In this document: in pieces, positions 62,913 through 64,000 of the stretch
How the letters are laid out: each line of letters begins with the position of its first letter
How positions within the stretch are numbered: the first letter of the stretch is position 1
Source: Amycolatopsis sacchari
Lineage (GTDB): Bacteria; Actinomycetota; Actinomycetes; Mycobacteriales; Pseudonocardiaceae
DNA: 64,000 bases
Assembly (NCBI RefSeq): GCF_900114035.1
Contig: NZ_FORP01000021.1
Span: 62,001 to 126,000, forward strand
Direction: 5' to 3'
The notes under the pieces: model-generated
Told to the model about the DNA's origin: nothing
What the model saw: the letters and a program-made list of their open reading frames with translations, nothing else
Database searches by the model: none
Position numbers and translations under genes: made by a program

Positions 62913-64000
62913 TCAGCCCTCCCGGCGGGCGTAGGCGTCCAGCCGCGCCCGGGGCAACGGCATCTCCGCCTCGTCAAGCGCGCCGCAGTCCAAACCCCGG
63001 CACAGGAACATCGCGAGCGCCTGTGCCGTCGCCGGTTCGTCCAGCACGCCGCTGTCGGCCTGGGCCGCGTAGTCACGAAGGCGCGCCGCGGCGGACGGGA
63101 GGCCCTCGCGGAAGAACGTGTACGTCGCGGCGAAGCGGGTCGGCAGCTGGTGCGGGTGCAGGTCCCAGCCCTGGTAGAACCCGCGCTCCAGCGAGCGCCG
63201 CACGAGGCGCAGGTGCTCCCGCCAGCCCTCCAGCAACCGCTCCCCCACCGGCAACCGGTTCGTCGAGCCGTCCGACAGCCGCACCCCCGTGCCGGCGGCG
63301 CTGACCTGCATGAACGCCTTCGCGAAGTCCGCCGCCGGGTGCTCCATGCTCTGGTACGCCGCCGCGATGCCCAGGCCCGCGCTGTAGTCGTACGTGCCGT
63401 AGTGCAGCCCGCTGCACCGCCCCTGCGCGGCCTCGATGATCCGCGGCACGGCGACGGCCCCGGAAGCGTCCACAATGGACTGCGAAGTCTCGATCTGCAC
63501 CTCGAAGCGCAGCGTCCGCTCCGCGAGCCCGTACGCCTTCTCCAGCTCGCCGAGCACGTCCGCCGCGACCGCGACCTGCTCGACGGCCGTCACCTTCGGC
63601 AGCGTCACCACGAACCCCCGCGGTAGCTCACCGCCTTCCAGCACCGCGCCGAGGAACAGGTCCAGCGTGCGGATCCCCCGGCGCCGCGTGGCCCGCTCGA
63701 AGCTCTTGAACCGGATTCCCACGAACGGCGGCGACTCCCCACCGGCGAGAACCCGGCCGCAGGAAACCGCCGCGGCGTCCTCGGCCTCGTCGCCCGGGTG
63801 GCCGTAGCCGTCCTCGAAGTCGATCCGCAGGTCCTCGATCGGCTCCGTGGCCAGCTTGCGCTCCACGCGCGTGACGATCCCGGGGTCCAGCCCCAGCTCC
63901 TCGCCGCGCTCGACGAAAACCGCCCGCGCCCGCTCACCCCACTCGGCGAGCAGGCCGGGCGCGTACCGGTGCGCCGGCACGTACACCGTGTGCACCGGCT
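62913..64000 (-). CDS. DUF6986 aldolase/citrate-lyase-like protein (5' end outside window)
   Basis: The frame is open to the right edge and 363 residues are seen, ending at 62913. The visible start, HTVYVPAHRYAPGLLAEW, lies inside the homologous proteins, so some N-terminal residues are missing. The HpcH/HpaI-like barrel is visible: DLRIDFEDGYG, TLPKVTAVEQV, EVQIETSQSI, GLHYGTYDYSA and GWDLHPHQLPTRFAA. Members are often found near ureide and glyoxylate genes in actinobacteria, and a role in C-C bond chemistry of a glyoxylate product is plausible. The reaction is not known. Confidence 0.82.
   Translation of the reverse strand, partial: PVHTVYVPAHRYAPGLLAEWGERARAVFVERGEELGLDPGIVTRVERKLATEPIEDLRIDFEDGYGHPGDEAEDAAAVSCGRVLAGGESPPFVGIRFKSFERATRRRGIRTLDLFLGAVLEGGELPRGFVVTLPKVTAVEQVAVAADVLGELEKAYGLAERTLRFEVQIETSQSIVDASGAVAVPRIIEAAQGRCSGLHYGTYDYSAGLGIAAAYQSMEHPAADFAKAFMQVSAAGTGVRLSDGSTNRLPVGERLLEGWREHLRLVRRSLERGFYQGWDLHPHQLPTRFAATYTFFREGLPSAAARLRDYAAQADSGVLDEPATAQALAMFLCRGLDCGALDEAEMPLPRARLDAYARREG

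Overview
The window is high-GC actinobacterial chromosome, most like Amycolatopsis or another Pseudonocardiaceae. The core gene order is the usual actinobacterial one (rpsB-tsf-pyrH-frr-cdsA; dprA-xerC-whiG; rplS-trmD-rimM-khpA-rpsP; ffh; glnD-glnK-amtB). GTG starts are common, a WhiG-type sigma factor is present, and neighbouring genes often overlap by 1 to 4 bases. I see no phage, plasmid, insertion sequence, CRISPR array, tRNA or rRNA.

Bases 1-4062 are an accessory block for secreted proteins. A partial Ala-rich ALF-repeat protein on the minus strand faces a small exported protein and a trypsin-fold protein with LGFP repeats. The trypsin fold has lost all three catalytic residues. A perfect 24-bp palindrome lies between the divergent genes.

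Bases 4169-30000 hold housekeeping genes: rlmN, a PadR regulator, a methyltransferase, a VOC protein, then the translation and lipid genes cdsA, frr, pyrH, tsf and rpsB. Next come an M23 peptidase, whiG with a very long low-complexity N-terminus, xerC, dprA, the YifB ATPase, yraN, DUF2469, rnhB, lepB, rplS, trmD, rimM, khpA and rpsP. Two CPBP proteases, a cupin, a DUF385-type protein, an amidohydrolase and ffh follow. Two long non-coding stretches (12.7-13.4 kb and 19.2-20.0 kb) consist of short degenerate repeats.

Bases 30100-46100 hold an ABC exporter with a MarR regulator, a third repeat-rich gap containing 13 perfect copies of a 10-bp unit, Ku, and the nitrogen operon amtB-glnK-glnD behind a clear GlnR box. 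They also hold an RlmA-type methyltransferase coupled to a FhuF-like Fe-S protein, an aldo/keto reductase, a metY/CoA-binding/MBL/GNAT run, and two DJ-1/PfpI-fold proteins, one of them an AraC regulator.

Bases 46139-64000 are a purine and ureide catabolism island. Xanthine dehydrogenase (three subunits) with an 8-oxoguanine deaminase gene inside the operon makes urate. Uricase, UraH and UraD convert urate to allantoin. Allantoinase and allantoicase take allantoin to ureidoglycolate and urea. Hydroxypyruvate isomerase and tartronate semialdehyde reductase handle the glyoxylate-derived C3 products. A purine permease, a PucR regulator and an unusual regulator (thiamine-binding-like domain joined to a DauR-like HTH) complete it. 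Ureidoglycolate lyase, glyoxylate carboligase and urease are not in the window. Several inverted repeats mark likely operators. The right end has a flavin monooxygenase/MarR pair with matched operators and a partial aldolase-like DUF6986 gene.
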